Origin: a virus
DNA: 64,000 bases
Virus record (IMG/VR): IMGVR_UViG_3300042350_004528
Coordinates: 186,001-250,000 of that record
Reading direction: 5' to 3' (one strand)
In this document: positions 44,589 to 53,115 of the stretch, one piece after another
Position numbering within the stretch: the stretch's first letter is position 1
How the letters are laid out: each line of letters opens with the position of its first letter
Notes under the pieces: model-generated
What the model was told of the DNA's origin: nothing
Databases searched by the model: none
Seen by the model: the letters and a program-made list of their open reading frames with translations, nothing else
Program-made: the position numbers and the translations under genes

Positions 44589-45592
44589 ATATCGTAAGGT
44601 GTTGTACTGAATGTTATCTTCTCGATACTCAAACAGTTTGTGTTTATTATTTTTTCGATAAACATAATAAAATCAGAAACAATATCAAATGATTTTATTT
44701 GTTTGTTCAGGTATAGGTTGTAAACCCCAATTTCTTGAAGAACATCTGATTTATTGATTATTAAATCAGTCACACCGTTGATGTTAATTGCTTTGATCAT
44801 ATCGTCCAAGTCCAACCAATCAACTTGCCTCGGTCTACCAGTTGTTGCACCAAACTCATTACCAACTTCTCTTATCTTCACAAACAATGGGTCTGCACCT
44901 TCAAAGTTTTTGGCACCAACATATGTGCGATAAGCTTTTGCAACGCCGTACACTCTGTCAATTTTTTGTGCTGGTATTCCATTAAGGATGGCCCCACCAA
45001 TTGTGCAATGTGATGATGTAACATATGGGTAATCACCCCAATCAATATCCAACTCAAAACCCTGAGCCCCTTCGCAAAGTATACTACAACCGTCTTGCCC
45101 ATTAAATAATCCGTATGTATCAACAACCATGTCGGCTAACATAGGAACATCAACAGCTCTAAGACCTTTTCGATAATACTTATCTCGGTAAGCTGGGCCA
45201 TTCCCAGTTTTAGTCGTACCGATTTTACTATCCAAACTATCTTCGTGTAGATGTTGCTCGGTGATGATGTGAACACGTTTATCAATCAATAAGTTCTCAC
45301 GAACTTTAAATCCAGCTAATTCGAGTTCATCAATTTCTTGAATAAGTTTGTCTGGGTTGACCACACAACCAAGTCCAATAATTGATTTGATTCCATACAA
45401 TACACCAACTGGTATGAAATGTGTTACATATTTTTCACCATTGTGATATATCGTGTGACCAGCATTACCACCACCATTGTAGCGCATAACATAATCATAC
45501 TCATCTGGCTTCTTAGCCAGAGCGTGGGCAACCTTGCCCTTTCCAGTGTCACCCGCTTGCAGGTCAACAATTACATCAGCTTTGCGTATCAT
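44585..45592 (-). CDS. Short adenylosuccinate synthetase, PurA or PurZ0-like (335 aa)
   Basis: Joins aspartate to IMP (PurA) or to dGMP (PurZ) using nucleotide triphosphate. Motifs: QAGDTGKGK (Asp15 retained), NAGHT (His46), TTKTGNGPAYRDK, GATTGRPRQVDW aspartate loop, NKSD. At 335 aa it is as short as archaeal PurA and phage enzymes, and about 90 residues shorter than bacterial PurA. Canonical PurZ lacks the active-site Asp, so this is either a PurA or a PurZ0-type enzyme. ATG at 45592 (ATGA overlap) preferred. Confidence 0.85.
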   Translation of the reverse strand: MIRKADVIVDLQAGDTGKGKVAHALAKKPDEYDYVMRYNGGGNAGHTIYHNGEKYVTHFIPVGVLYGIKSIIGLGCVVNPDKLIQEIDELELAGFKVRENLLIDKRVHIITEQHLHEDSLDSKIGTTKTGNGPAYRDKYYRKGLRAVDVPMLADMVVDTYGLFNGQDGCSILCEGAQGFELDIDWGDYPYVTSSHCTIGGAILNGIPAQKIDRVYGVAKAYRTYVGAKNFEGADPLFVKIREVGNEFGATTGRPRQVDWLDLDDMIKAININGVTDLIINKSDVLQEIGVYNLYLNKQIKSFDIVSDFIMFIEKIINTNCLSIEKITFSTTPYDI

Positions 45593-46047
45593 AGTGCGTG
45601 GTTTTCCCAATAACCGTTAGGGTAATCAATATTAACATAAAGCATATAAGTTGTGTAACCTTTGCGCTCATCTTTTTTATAGTGATTCCAGGTAGCATCT
45701 TCATCCATAAATGGTCGCAAACCAATAGCTTTGAATTTCTCAACAAACCACTTACAAAGTTCATGGTGAATGACCATATCTTTTGTCTCGAGTTCAAAAC
45801 GAACACAAACCCATGGTGTTGTCATATAACCATCGGATCCCCCACCATAACTCAAAAGTTCTGGATATAAAACGATACCGATTTTTGGTTTCCATTCGTC
45901 ATTTTTAGAGTCTGGGTTAATCAAAAAAGGTGTTTTAACTTCCAAGTAATGTTCATCAACCTGTTTAAAATTTGGGTCGTGTAATTGTAATCGATCAATA
46001 ATTTGGTCGATTTCTTTGTCGATTTGTTCTCTTATATTTACTAACAT
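45589..46047 (-). CDS. Unknown protein (152 aa)
   Basis: Starts MLVNIREQIDKEIDQIIDRL; helical start then beta-rich part with GGGSDGYMTTPWVCVRF. Coupled to the PurA-like gene by ATGA. No family recognised. Confidence 0.7.
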   Translation of the reverse strand: MLVNIREQIDKEIDQIIDRLQLHDPNFKQVDEHYLEVKTPFLINPDSKNDEWKPKIGIVLYPELLSYGGGSDGYMTTPWVCVRFELETKDMVIHHELCKWFVEKFKAIGLRPFMDEDATWNHYKKDERKGYTTYMLYVNIDYPNGYWENHAL

Positions 46048-46063
46048 AATTTTATTTAAAATA

Positions 46064-46089
46064 GGATTGGGTTGTTTCCAACCCAATCC
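46064..46089 (-). terminator. Strong terminator
   Basis: GGATTGGGTTG / CAACCCAATCC 11-bp perfect stem; ends the SPFH/NadV run. Confidence 0.85.
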
Positions 46090-46099
46090 ATTGTTTTAA

Positions 46100-47962
46100 T
46101 TATTTTACCTCGGTTACAGTACCCTGTTCAGATTCTTTTTTCTCTTGGATTTGCTTTAACAATTCCATTCCAAGTAAGCCATTGATTGGGCTACTATCAC
46201 CACTACCTGTGATAAGAATCTCAGGGATGATTTTGATACCATTTGTACCAATCATTTCGGTAACTTTAAGTTTACCAAAGTTTTCAACACCCATAGCTTT
46301 AACTTGCTTTTCGTAAGCCTCAGCAGTTGATTTACCAATCGCGGAAATCTTAGATGCTTCAGCATCACCAGTCAATTTAATCTGCGTAGCATCAGCTTCA
46401 GCGTTCAATTTCTTAGCTTCAGCTTGAGCGGCAGCTTTTAATTTCAAGGCTTGTGCTTCACCCTCAGATTTCTTAACAGCGGCCTCAGCTTCACGTTGAG
46501 AAATCTCAACCGATTGTTGTGCTGACACCATTTGTCCTTGCATATCGGCAAGTGCTTTAGCCGATTCAAGCGTCTTACGTTTATCTTGAGCTTTGCGTTG
46601 AGTGTCAAATGTTACCTCTTCTTCTTGTGCAATCTTACGGTCAGTAAGAGTTTTCATCAGAGAGTCTGGTGGTGTGATGTCACCAATAAGCGTATCAACC
46701 GCATGCACGTTGTATTCTTCAAGAACCGTGCTGATCTTATCTTTAGCAGCATTCTGTCTTTGTTGACGAGTTGATAAGAACGCAATCACATCAGAATCTT
46801 GTGCCGAGTTACGGAAATAGTTACCGATGGTTGGTTCAAGAACTTGTGACACAAGGTTCTGCATTGAGCCGAAACGAGCAATTACTTTAGGCGCTTCGGT
46901 TGATGGGATGTGGATAATCTGTGAAACATCCAAATTGAATGGGAAACCGTCTTGTGAACGTACTGTGATGGTACTCAAGTTCTTATCAAGATTGTGTGAT
47001 TCATTACGAGCATTTGCCCAGTTAAGAACCAAGTTTGTTGTTGGTACTATCTCAATCTTCTGTGTATAAGGATTGATTGCGTATTTACCTGGATCCAATG
47101 GGGTTGCCCACACACCTTTCTGACCTTTTTTAACGATGTTACCGTGTTTAAAATCACTTCCAGTGGTGTCTTCACCATCTTCACCAACATAAGAGATAAC
47201 AACACCAACATGACCGATAGGAATGGATGTCATTTCTTTCTTCTCAACTTCGATTGCCCATGGGTTCAATGAATAAGAACCAGCTTGAATAACTTGGATT
47301 TGTAAACCCCTTTGTCCACCATTAGCCAAAAACTTATCAAAGTCTTGGAAATTATTGTGACCGCTAACCACAGAACCAGCGATTGAACCAATCTCAAGTG
47401 GTGTACCATCAAGTGCTGTAACAACGCCAACCATACCATCTTCAATGTATGTGATGTCAGCGAGGAATATCTCGAATAAATGGGTATTAACACGATACAC
47501 ACCGTTGTTTAAATAACCAACTTGTTTACCACGTTGTCCACCTGTTGATAAAAACGCTCTAGCATCTTGGTAATCATCACAATCAACGTGTCGAGCCAAG
47601 ATAGCACCCTTTGGTAACTGTGCGCCATCTTTAGCTGATAACAAGCCGATCTTACCTTTAGGTATTGTTGTTAAAGGGGCTTGTTCGATTTCGAATTGCC
47701 ATATCCAGTAAGCCCAATATAAACCTGGGGCTAATGTGTCGGCCTGAAAGCCTGGTTCATTGTTTAAGGCGATAATCTTACCATCGGGTAATTGTTTATT
47801 GGGGCCAAAAAGTACAAATTTTTTGGTCACCAAACCAATTTTGTCTTCAGGTATGATAACCATACCAAAGAACACTCGTAGTACGAACTTGTAGAATACT
47901 ACCATGAGGATCGGGATTAAAACCCATGCGTAACCCAATACGCTAGTTAATTGTTCTGTCAT
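46100..47962 (-). CDS. SPFH/band-7 (flotillin-like) protein with repeated modules (620 aa)
   Basis: Starts MTEQLTSVLGYAWVLIPILM: N-terminal membrane helix (about 10-35). Residues 80-310 hold three copies of a roughly 70-residue unit, each with GGQRG (141, 215) or GQKG (280) then G-Y-x-N-P/T. Then an SPFH domain (about 310-430) and an Ala/Glu/Lys-rich coiled coil (440-560). SPFH proteins form ring or cage scaffolds on membranes. The repeats recall vault-like modules. Located next to NadV and Prs. A phage flotillin-like protein is uncommon; role unknown. Confidence 0.85.
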   Translation of the reverse strand: MTEQLTSVLGYAWVLIPILMVVFYKFVLRVFFGMVIIPEDKIGLVTKKFVLFGPNKQLPDGKIIALNNEPGFQADTLAPGLYWAYWIWQFEIEQAPLTTIPKGKIGLLSAKDGAQLPKGAILARHVDCDDYQDARAFLSTGGQRGKQVGYLNNGVYRVNTHLFEIFLADITYIEDGMVGVVTALDGTPLEIGSIAGSVVSGHNNFQDFDKFLANGGQRGLQIQVIQAGSYSLNPWAIEVEKKEMTSIPIGHVGVVISYVGEDGEDTTGSDFKHGNIVKKGQKGVWATPLDPGKYAINPYTQKIEIVPTTNLVLNWANARNESHNLDKNLSTITVRSQDGFPFNLDVSQIIHIPSTEAPKVIARFGSMQNLVSQVLEPTIGNYFRNSAQDSDVIAFLSTRQQRQNAAKDKISTVLEEYNVHAVDTLIGDITPPDSLMKTLTDRKIAQEEEVTFDTQRKAQDKRKTLESAKALADMQGQMVSAQQSVEISQREAEAAVKKSEGEAQALKLKAAAQAEAKKLNAEADATQIKLTGDAEASKISAIGKSTAEAYEKQVKAMGVENFGKLKVTEMIGTNGIKIIPEILITGSGDSSPINGLLGMELLKQIQEKKESEQGTVTEVK

Positions 47963-47986
47963 TTTTTTATTTTTTTAAATGTTGTA

Positions 47987-48018
47987 CAAAGGTAAGTTAA
48001 AATTTTTAAATCACCAAA
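47987..48018 (-). promoter_or_regulatory. Promoter of the SPFH gene
   Basis: -33 TTTGGTGA, -7 TACCTTTG; shares its AAAATTTTAACTTA spacer with 50834-50865, a second spacer class. Confidence 0.75.
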
Positions 48019-48031
48019 TTTTTTTATAAAA

Positions 48032-48286
48032 TTATTTAATGGTTTTGTTGAGTGAATCAATCATATGCATCGCATCATTCCAAGTAACTTCTTTTGAAAG
48101 CTGGATTGTGTAATCAGCGGCATTTTCAACATTTACGTTGATGGCTGGTACTCCGTGTGAGTACCTACCATCAAGTTCGTATGCTACAACTTTTTTTGGT
48201 GATAGAATAAAATAAATCCCAACCGATAGGACTGATGCTACAACTAGCATCAAAAAGTATAACCAAGATTTTTCCATTGTGCTCAT
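48032..48286 (-). CDS. Single-span membrane protein (84 aa)
   Basis: Starts MSTMEKSWLYFLMLVVASVL; one N-terminal span, then a short extracytoplasmic domain. Just after NadV. Confidence 0.65.
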   Translation of the reverse strand: MSTMEKSWLYFLMLVVASVLSVGIYFILSPKKVVAYELDGRYSHGVPAINVNVENAADYTIQLSKEVTWNDAMHMIDSLNKTIK

Positions 48287-48287
48287 C

Positions 48288-49817
48288 TTATAATTTATTT
48301 AAACGTTCACGAATTTCAGTTAATGTTGTTTGGTTGTGGAACTTACCATCTTCATAAATGGTTTGTAAGATTCCAGTTCCCTCTTGCTCCCAAGTACATT
48401 GAGTTAATACCTCATGGTCTTCAGTTACACAGATCAAACCTTTCAAAGATTTCTTGGTACCATCATCAGTTACTGGATCTTTGTAGATGTTGTAACCAAC
48501 CTTTCCTTTTGGAATTAAAGCACTTCCCAAAAGTCCATCGGCTGAAGGTATAGTATCAAACTCCTCAACTTCAAACCAAGCACCTTTGGCTGCGAAACCT
48601 AAAGTGTCACGGGTATTCATTTGGTAAGTAAATGAACCAACACCCAATACAATGTTTGTTGCCGCAAATCCTTTTGCTTCCAATCTCTTGTAGATTTCAA
48701 TTTGACGGTCTAATGTGATTGAATCTCCGTAGATTGCTCCGATGTGTGGGTCAAGAACCTTGTAACCTTGTTCATTGATTGTTCCACCAAAGATGTCCCA
48801 AAGTAATTCTATTACCCCGACTTCAGCAGGTGTTTTATACTCACCAGGCGCATCGGATAATTGTTCTTCTCTACCACAAATAATATCAACTGGATCACCA
48901 GAGTCAGGACGAATTACTAACTTACCGTCACGAGCCATGATAGCTTCTTTGTTTGCTGGTAAGTATTCAGTAATCAACTTCCACAAATCAAATGTGTCAG
49001 ATACAATTGATAGGATTCCATTCGGAAAATCTACCAACCAATCGGCAATCATTTGTTGTTCACCAACAGTAAAGATTTTTGTTGTTGATACAGAGTGTTC
49101 AGATGCGTTAACCGAGTTAATGCACACTTCGTCTTTTGGTTCATTATAGAAATAACGAGCCCCTGGAATACAGATGATTGTATCTGAACCACGGAACGAT
49201 GTTGCATGTCCCATTCCACTAGTCAACATATCCCATGGTGATAAACCACGTGCTGAAAAGTCATGACACATAAAAGGAATTAACCAAGCTGTTGATGGGT
49301 CGGTTTTCATAACCCACTCAACAACATTACGTTTGTATTGCAATGCTATTGTTGCTGATGTGGATGGTTTCCAAGCCAACGAACTGATAATTGTTTCCAA
49401 ATACAATGTCAACCACGCAAACCCATCGACAGTATTGATGAAAGTCATGTGTGGAACATTTGGGTTTGTTTCAATACCTTCAGGTAGTGCTTTAACACGA
49501 ATAGGTAAGTAACCTAATCTGTGTAGTGCAACGAAGTGTGATGCATCGTAATCCATTCCAAGATACAATGACATATCTTTTCCAAAGTTAACCGCAACTT
49601 CCTCGGGTAAACTGAAAAAGTTCTCTTGAAATTCATCATGTAACCATTTAACAACCAATTGTTGTCCGAATGAAACGATTTTTGACACGCCTTTAGGTGC
49701 ATACTTAACACTACGTGGAATCCATGTGCCGTACAAACGGGTGGTTCCAGGAGCTAACATTTTCTTGTGACCGATCTTATATCCGTCAGTGTAAAATAAA
49801 CTTGTTGGTTTGAACAT
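48288..49817 (-). CDS. nadV: Nicotinamide phosphoribosyltransferase (509 aa)
   Basis: Converts nicotinamide plus PRPP to NMN, the first step of NAD salvage. Starts MFKPTSLFYTDGYKIGHKKM. NASEHS (catalytic His region), VIRPDSGDP (PRPP phosphate loop), YGDSITLDRQ and GVGSFTYQ match the NAMPT/NadV family; length is normal (about 480-500). Its co-substrate PRPP is supplied by the prs gene directly upstream in the same run. NadV is known in several large phages and is linked to NAD repletion against host defences. Confidence 0.95.
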   Translation of the reverse strand: MFKPTSLFYTDGYKIGHKKMLAPGTTRLYGTWIPRSVKYAPKGVSKIVSFGQQLVVKWLHDEFQENFFSLPEEVAVNFGKDMSLYLGMDYDASHFVALHRLGYLPIRVKALPEGIETNPNVPHMTFINTVDGFAWLTLYLETIISSLAWKPSTSATIALQYKRNVVEWVMKTDPSTAWLIPFMCHDFSARGLSPWDMLTSGMGHATSFRGSDTIICIPGARYFYNEPKDEVCINSVNASEHSVSTTKIFTVGEQQMIADWLVDFPNGILSIVSDTFDLWKLITEYLPANKEAIMARDGKLVIRPDSGDPVDIICGREEQLSDAPGEYKTPAEVGVIELLWDIFGGTINEQGYKVLDPHIGAIYGDSITLDRQIEIYKRLEAKGFAATNIVLGVGSFTYQMNTRDTLGFAAKGAWFEVEEFDTIPSADGLLGSALIPKGKVGYNIYKDPVTDDGTKKSLKGLICVTEDHEVLTQCTWEQEGTGILQTIYEDGKFHNQTTLTEIRERLNKL

Positions 49818-49836
49818 AATAATTATTATTTTGGGG

Positions 49837-50808
49837 TTAAAATACGTTTAATTGTTTAACTAATGAGTGAATTGTTTTGTGCCTTGAAAGCGTGTCAACG
49901 ATAGTTCCGTCTTGAACATCCTTCACACTATTTGTTGTGTAGATACCATCAAAATATTCACTTAGGAAATCAAACCCAGCGCTGAAGATGCCATGAGTAA
50001 CTATCAAATAGTTTTTACCGTGGTGTTTTGGGTGAACAGTACTTGATATTTTTCTGGCATCATTGACAGCTTTAGCGATTTCAATGAATGTTCTACCACC
50101 ATCGCAGATGTCATCAATAATGAAAATATCTTTGTCGGCATCGTTTACTGAAATTGGTACGTTAGTGTAATCAATCTTACCAGTTTCAATATTACGATGT
50201 TTTGATGCGATGATAACTTCATGTCTATATTTGAGTTGTTCAGCACAATGAAACACTTTTTTCAAAGCACCAGCATCGGGTGATACTAAACGTACACCAT
50301 CGAAATTCATGGAGTCCCAAATTTCAAATCCTTTTGATAAAAAGTAATCTTTAAATGCGAAATAAAGTAAAACGGTATTGTCCCGTTTCTCAAAGTTATT
50401 GATGCATGCCTCAAGAACATCTGAGTGTGGGTCAAGGACTGTTACCTTTTCGTAACCCTGTGAGTTAATGATTGGTGCGATTACGTTCTTAACATAATTG
50501 ATACCACCTTCCGTAAACTTACGGTCGCTTCTAGCACCCATACAATAAGGAATGTAAAGACGAATACGATTAACACCAACCTCTTTTAACGCTTGTGTTG
50601 CACAGATAATAATTTCCAAATCCTGGAATGTATTTAAACGAGATTTGATTGTTATACCTTGCGAATTATCTTTAAGTGAACAAAAGGTATTGTATCCATT
50701 TTCAACCAATCTCAATGATTGTTGTCCATCGGGAAAACGACTAATCTCATATTTGAATGATAGCTTATCGTTATCGTTATGGTTAACTAAATTTAAAAGT
50801 TCCGCCAT
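49837..50808 (-). CDS. prs: Ribose-phosphate pyrophosphokinase (323 aa)
   Basis: Makes PRPP from ribose-5-phosphate and ATP. Starts MAELLNLVNHNDNDKLSFKY. RFPDGQ, YIPYCMGARSDRKFTEG, VLDPHSD and the PRPP loop FIIDDICDGGRTF are clear. Slightly shorter start than bacterial Prs and less similar in the flexible region, typical of phage Prs. Promoter at 50834. Directly upstream of nadV. Confidence 0.93.
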   Translation of the reverse strand: MAELLNLVNHNDNDKLSFKYEISRFPDGQQSLRLVENGYNTFCSLKDNSQGITIKSRLNTFQDLEIIICATQALKEVGVNRIRLYIPYCMGARSDRKFTEGGINYVKNVIAPIINSQGYEKVTVLDPHSDVLEACINNFEKRDNTVLLYFAFKDYFLSKGFEIWDSMNFDGVRLVSPDAGALKKVFHCAEQLKYRHEVIIASKHRNIETGKIDYTNVPISVNDADKDIFIIDDICDGGRTFIEIAKAVNDARKISSTVHPKHHGKNYLIVTHGIFSAGFDFLSEYFDGIYTTNSVKDVQDGTIVDTLSRHKTIHSLVKQLNVF

Positions 50809-50833
50809 TTTTTTATTTTCTTTAAATGTTGTA

Positions 50834-50865
50834 CAAAGATAAGTTAAAATTTTTAAACCACCAAA
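50834..50865 (-). promoter_or_regulatory. Promoter of prs-nadV
   Basis: -33 TTTGGTGG, -7 TATCTTTG, spacer of the second class. Confidence 0.8.
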
Positions 50866-51375
50866 TTATTTAATTTTTCCAATGATATCCAACATTCTTT
50901 CGAGTTGTGGATTCTTGTGGGCTGTGGACTCATTTAAATTTGAAGTGCCCTTGGAGATGTTAACTGGTGCTATGTTCGCACCGCTACTGAGTAAGTCTTG
51001 TAATTCACTATCCGATAATTTTTCAGCATCTATTTCTACAAATGTACGTGGGTCATACCTTCTACCACGAAAAGATATTGGTCTATCGTAAGACTGTTGA
51101 TATGCTGTACTTGCGAATGGCATCATGGACGTCCCATTATTACCAATAGTTTCAGATCTAACCATGGTTGTTGCCCCAGTTAAAATATCACCACTAGTGC
51201 CAGTTTTTTTACTTATGAACTCCTGTGACGCAGCGCTAGTTTGCTTTGGGTTATTGTTCTTTATTTTTATCGCAGATACAGTTTCGTGATTTATAGTTGC
51301 ACTCGAACTCTTGGGTTCGCCAGTTTGATTTATCAACTTGATAAATTTTGCAAGTAATCTAAAAAGAATATTCAT
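50866..51375 (-). CDS. Unknown low-complexity protein (169 aa)
   Basis: Starts MNILFRLLAKFIKLINQTGE; Ser/Thr/Asn-rich linker-like middle, then SFRGRRYDPRTFVEID. Could be a virion-associated or scaffold-like protein; unclear. Confidence 0.65.
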   Translation of the reverse strand: MNILFRLLAKFIKLINQTGEPKSSSATINHETVSAIKIKNNNPKQTSAASQEFISKKTGTSGDILTGATTMVRSETIGNNGTSMMPFASTAYQQSYDRPISFRGRRYDPRTFVEIDAEKLSDSELQDLLSSGANIAPVNISKGTSNLNESTAHKNPQLERMLDIIGKIK

Positions 51376-51483
51376 TTAATCTCTATCAAAAAATGTTGTA
51401 AATACCGATAAAATAAAAATACAAACGACAATACCAATAACTATTATCGCTGTGACTTGAGCTGCTGGGTGTAAACTTTCCAT
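51376..51483 (-). CDS. Membrane microprotein (35 aa)
   Basis: Starts MESLHPAAQVTAIIVIGIVV with one span, ends FFDRD; directly upstream of 50866-51375. Confidence 0.65.
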   Translation of the reverse strand: MESLHPAAQVTAIIVIGIVVCIFILSVFTTFFDRD

Positions 51484-51495
51484 ATTATTAATTTT

Positions 51496-52050
51496 TTAAT
51501 TATCAAACCAAACTATCATTCTAGAAACATAACCATTTTCCTCAAAGGTTTTCATGGCCGATAGCAAAACCACATACTCAATAGGTGCACCAAAATCATA
51601 CTCAGATGATGAGCAATATTTAGTGTAGCGATTGATTGCGGTTTCAAATTCTTTTGTGGTTAACCAAGTGTGTGAGTGCCAATCAGGATGTTCGACCCAA
51701 CAAGGTTTATCATTTCTGTCCTTGATTATTTTAAGACGACCACTCTCAGCCCATCTCATCGCAGTTTCTAATGTAACGCTATTCTCAGATGGCGAATCAC
51801 TTATGTAACAAACAGAATCGTTCCTCGAATAGTAACCAAGTTCCTCAAATGGTGGTAATCCTTTAGGTAATAATCCATTTTTATGATTGGATCTAACACC
51901 CTGTGAGATAAAGCCAAACATATCATAGTTTCTACCTGGATTAATGGCACCAGCAAAATCACGCCAATATGCTGGTTTACCAGTTTTTTTAGCTTCTTTT
52001 AATTCTTCTTTTGTGGTGTACTCAAGGTACATATGAATATCACATCCCAT
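51496..52050 (-). CDS. Conserved phage protein, MGCDIHMYLE family (184 aa)
   Basis: Starts MGCDIHMYLEYTTKEELKEA. The MGCDIHxxxE opening with WRD and RNYDMFGFISQGVRS is a recognisable family of phage and bacterial hypotheticals; the invariant Cys/Asp/His suggest a metal site. Follows the tRNA on the same transcript. Confidence 0.8.
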   Translation of the reverse strand: MGCDIHMYLEYTTKEELKEAKKTGKPAYWRDFAGAINPGRNYDMFGFISQGVRSNHKNGLLPKGLPPFEELGYYSRNDSVCYISDSPSENSVTLETAMRWAESGRLKIIKDRNDKPCWVEHPDWHSHTWLTTKEFETAINRYTKYCSSSEYDFGAPIEYVVLLSAMKTFEENGYVSRMIVWFDN

Positions 52051-52065
52051 ATTATTTTCTATTAG

Positions 52066-52139
52066 TGGGCCCTGCTGGGTTCGAACCAGCGACCACCTGA
52101 TTATGAGTCAGACGCTCTAACCGACTGAGCTAAGGGCCC
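52066..52139 (-). tRNA. tRNA with CAU anticodon (probably tRNA-Ile2, possibly Met)
   Basis: 74 nt, all arms fold: acceptor GGGCCCT/AGGGCCC, D-arm GCTC/GAGC, anticodon loop CTCATAA, T-arm GCTGG-TTCGAAC-CCAGC. CCA is not encoded. The 5' half (CCCTTAGCTCAGT) and GGTCGCTGG resemble bacterial tRNA-Ile2, which needs lysidine on the C to read AUA; elongator Met cannot be excluded. Confidence 0.9.
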
Positions 52140-52149
52140 TAATTTTATA

Positions 52150-52181
52150 CAAAGATAGTAATTAATTTTTTATTTTCCAAA
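52150..52181 (-). promoter_or_regulatory. Promoter of the tRNA
   Basis: -33 TTTGGAAA, -7 TATCTTTG; overlaps the end of 52170-52673. Confidence 0.7.
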
Positions 52182-52673
52182 TCCAGTATCGGTAAAAAAT
52201 CTGAGCGTCTCGGCCATAAATGTATTTGTATCAAAATTTGGGTCGAATGTTAAATTATCATCCACAATAATATTATCATCCTCATCAACTTTATATTGGT
52301 ACATTTCAAAACTGTTTGGGGTAGTTTTTATAGGATCAACTTTAATAATATCACCCTCAAATTGAACCCCACATAGTTCACAAAAATGTACAACTTTATA
52401 ACTATTCGTATCAGGCATTGGGATTAGAATGTCTTTATGTGTTAAACTCATCGCCTTTGAACCATCTTCATTTGTGTGATTGCAACTCAATTTTATCTCA
52501 TAAATTTGTTTTTCATACGAAGTTATGTGATTATTTTTCGATTCGATTAAAATATCAACTTTTTTCTTGAGCTCTCGTTCAATGGAGTTTAGATCTCGAG
52601 TAACCTTTTCTTTATTAATCTCAAGTTCGATTATTTTTTTACGGCCCTCTATAAACGGATTCTTTGATTCCAT
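52170..52673 (-). CDS. Unknown protein with coiled coil and CELCG (167 aa)
   Basis: Starts MESKNPFIEGRKKIIELEIN; N-terminal charged coiled coil, then CNHT and FCELCGV, possibly a zinc site, and an acidic tail. Confidence 0.7.
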   Translation of the reverse strand: MESKNPFIEGRKKIIELEINKEKVTRDLNSIERELKKKVDILIESKNNHITSYEKQIYEIKLSCNHTNEDGSKAMSLTHKDILIPMPDTNSYKVVHFCELCGVQFEGDIIKVDPIKTTPNSFEMYQYKVDEDDNIIVDDNLTFDPNFDTNTFMAETLRFFTDTGFGK

Positions 52674-52678
52674 AAAGA

Positions 52679-53113
52679 TTAACCATTTGTATTTTTTAAT
52701 TCTAATTCATAATATTTTACCATCAGAGATGCGCTGGCATAATTGGTGGCAAGTGGTATGTTATGTACATTACATATCCTCAAAAGCATGCTCACATCCA
52801 CCTGATGTGGGTGGGCTTCAAGTGGGTCGATGAAAAAAACAACACCGTCAATTTTACCGTTAACAATCATAGATGCTATCTCCGCATCACCACCGTAAGG
52901 CCCAGAGTTTAACTTGGTTACATTCGTCAAACCAGCGTGTTCAACGTGTTTACCTGTGGTTCCAGTAGCATATATGTTTACGTTGTTTTTAAAGAAATCG
53001 AGACGTTTCATAATGAATGAGACCATATCCGCTTTCTTACCATCATGTGCGATAATAGCAACATTAAGTTTTTTCCGATTCTCTTTGTCAGCTAAAAATT
53101 TATTCAACAACAT
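52679..53113 (-). CDS. mgsA: Methylglyoxal synthase (144 aa)
   Basis: Converts dihydroxyacetone phosphate to methylglyoxal and phosphate. AIIAHDGKKADM, GTTGKHVE, SGPYGGDAEIAS and FFIDPLEAHPHQVDVSMLLR are the family motifs with the key Asp and His residues. Normal length (about 150). Seen in some phages; possibly a bypass of glycolysis when phosphate is low (inference). Confidence 0.9.
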   Translation of the reverse strand: MLLNKFLADKENRKKLNVAIIAHDGKKADMVSFIMKRLDFFKNNVNIYATGTTGKHVEHAGLTNVTKLNSGPYGGDAEIASMIVNGKIDGVVFFIDPLEAHPHQVDVSMLLRICNVHNIPLATNYASASLMVKYYELELKNTNG

Positions 53114-53115
53114 AA

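Noticed and set aside
44585-45592. Calling the enzyme canonical PurZ
   Set aside because: Asp15 of the GDTGKGK loop is present, whereas canonical PurZ lacks it; the call is left open between PurA and PurZ0-like.
46064-46089. Attachment-site or operator from the 11-bp inverted repeat
   Set aside because: Its place just after a stop codon fits a terminator, and no integrase is present.
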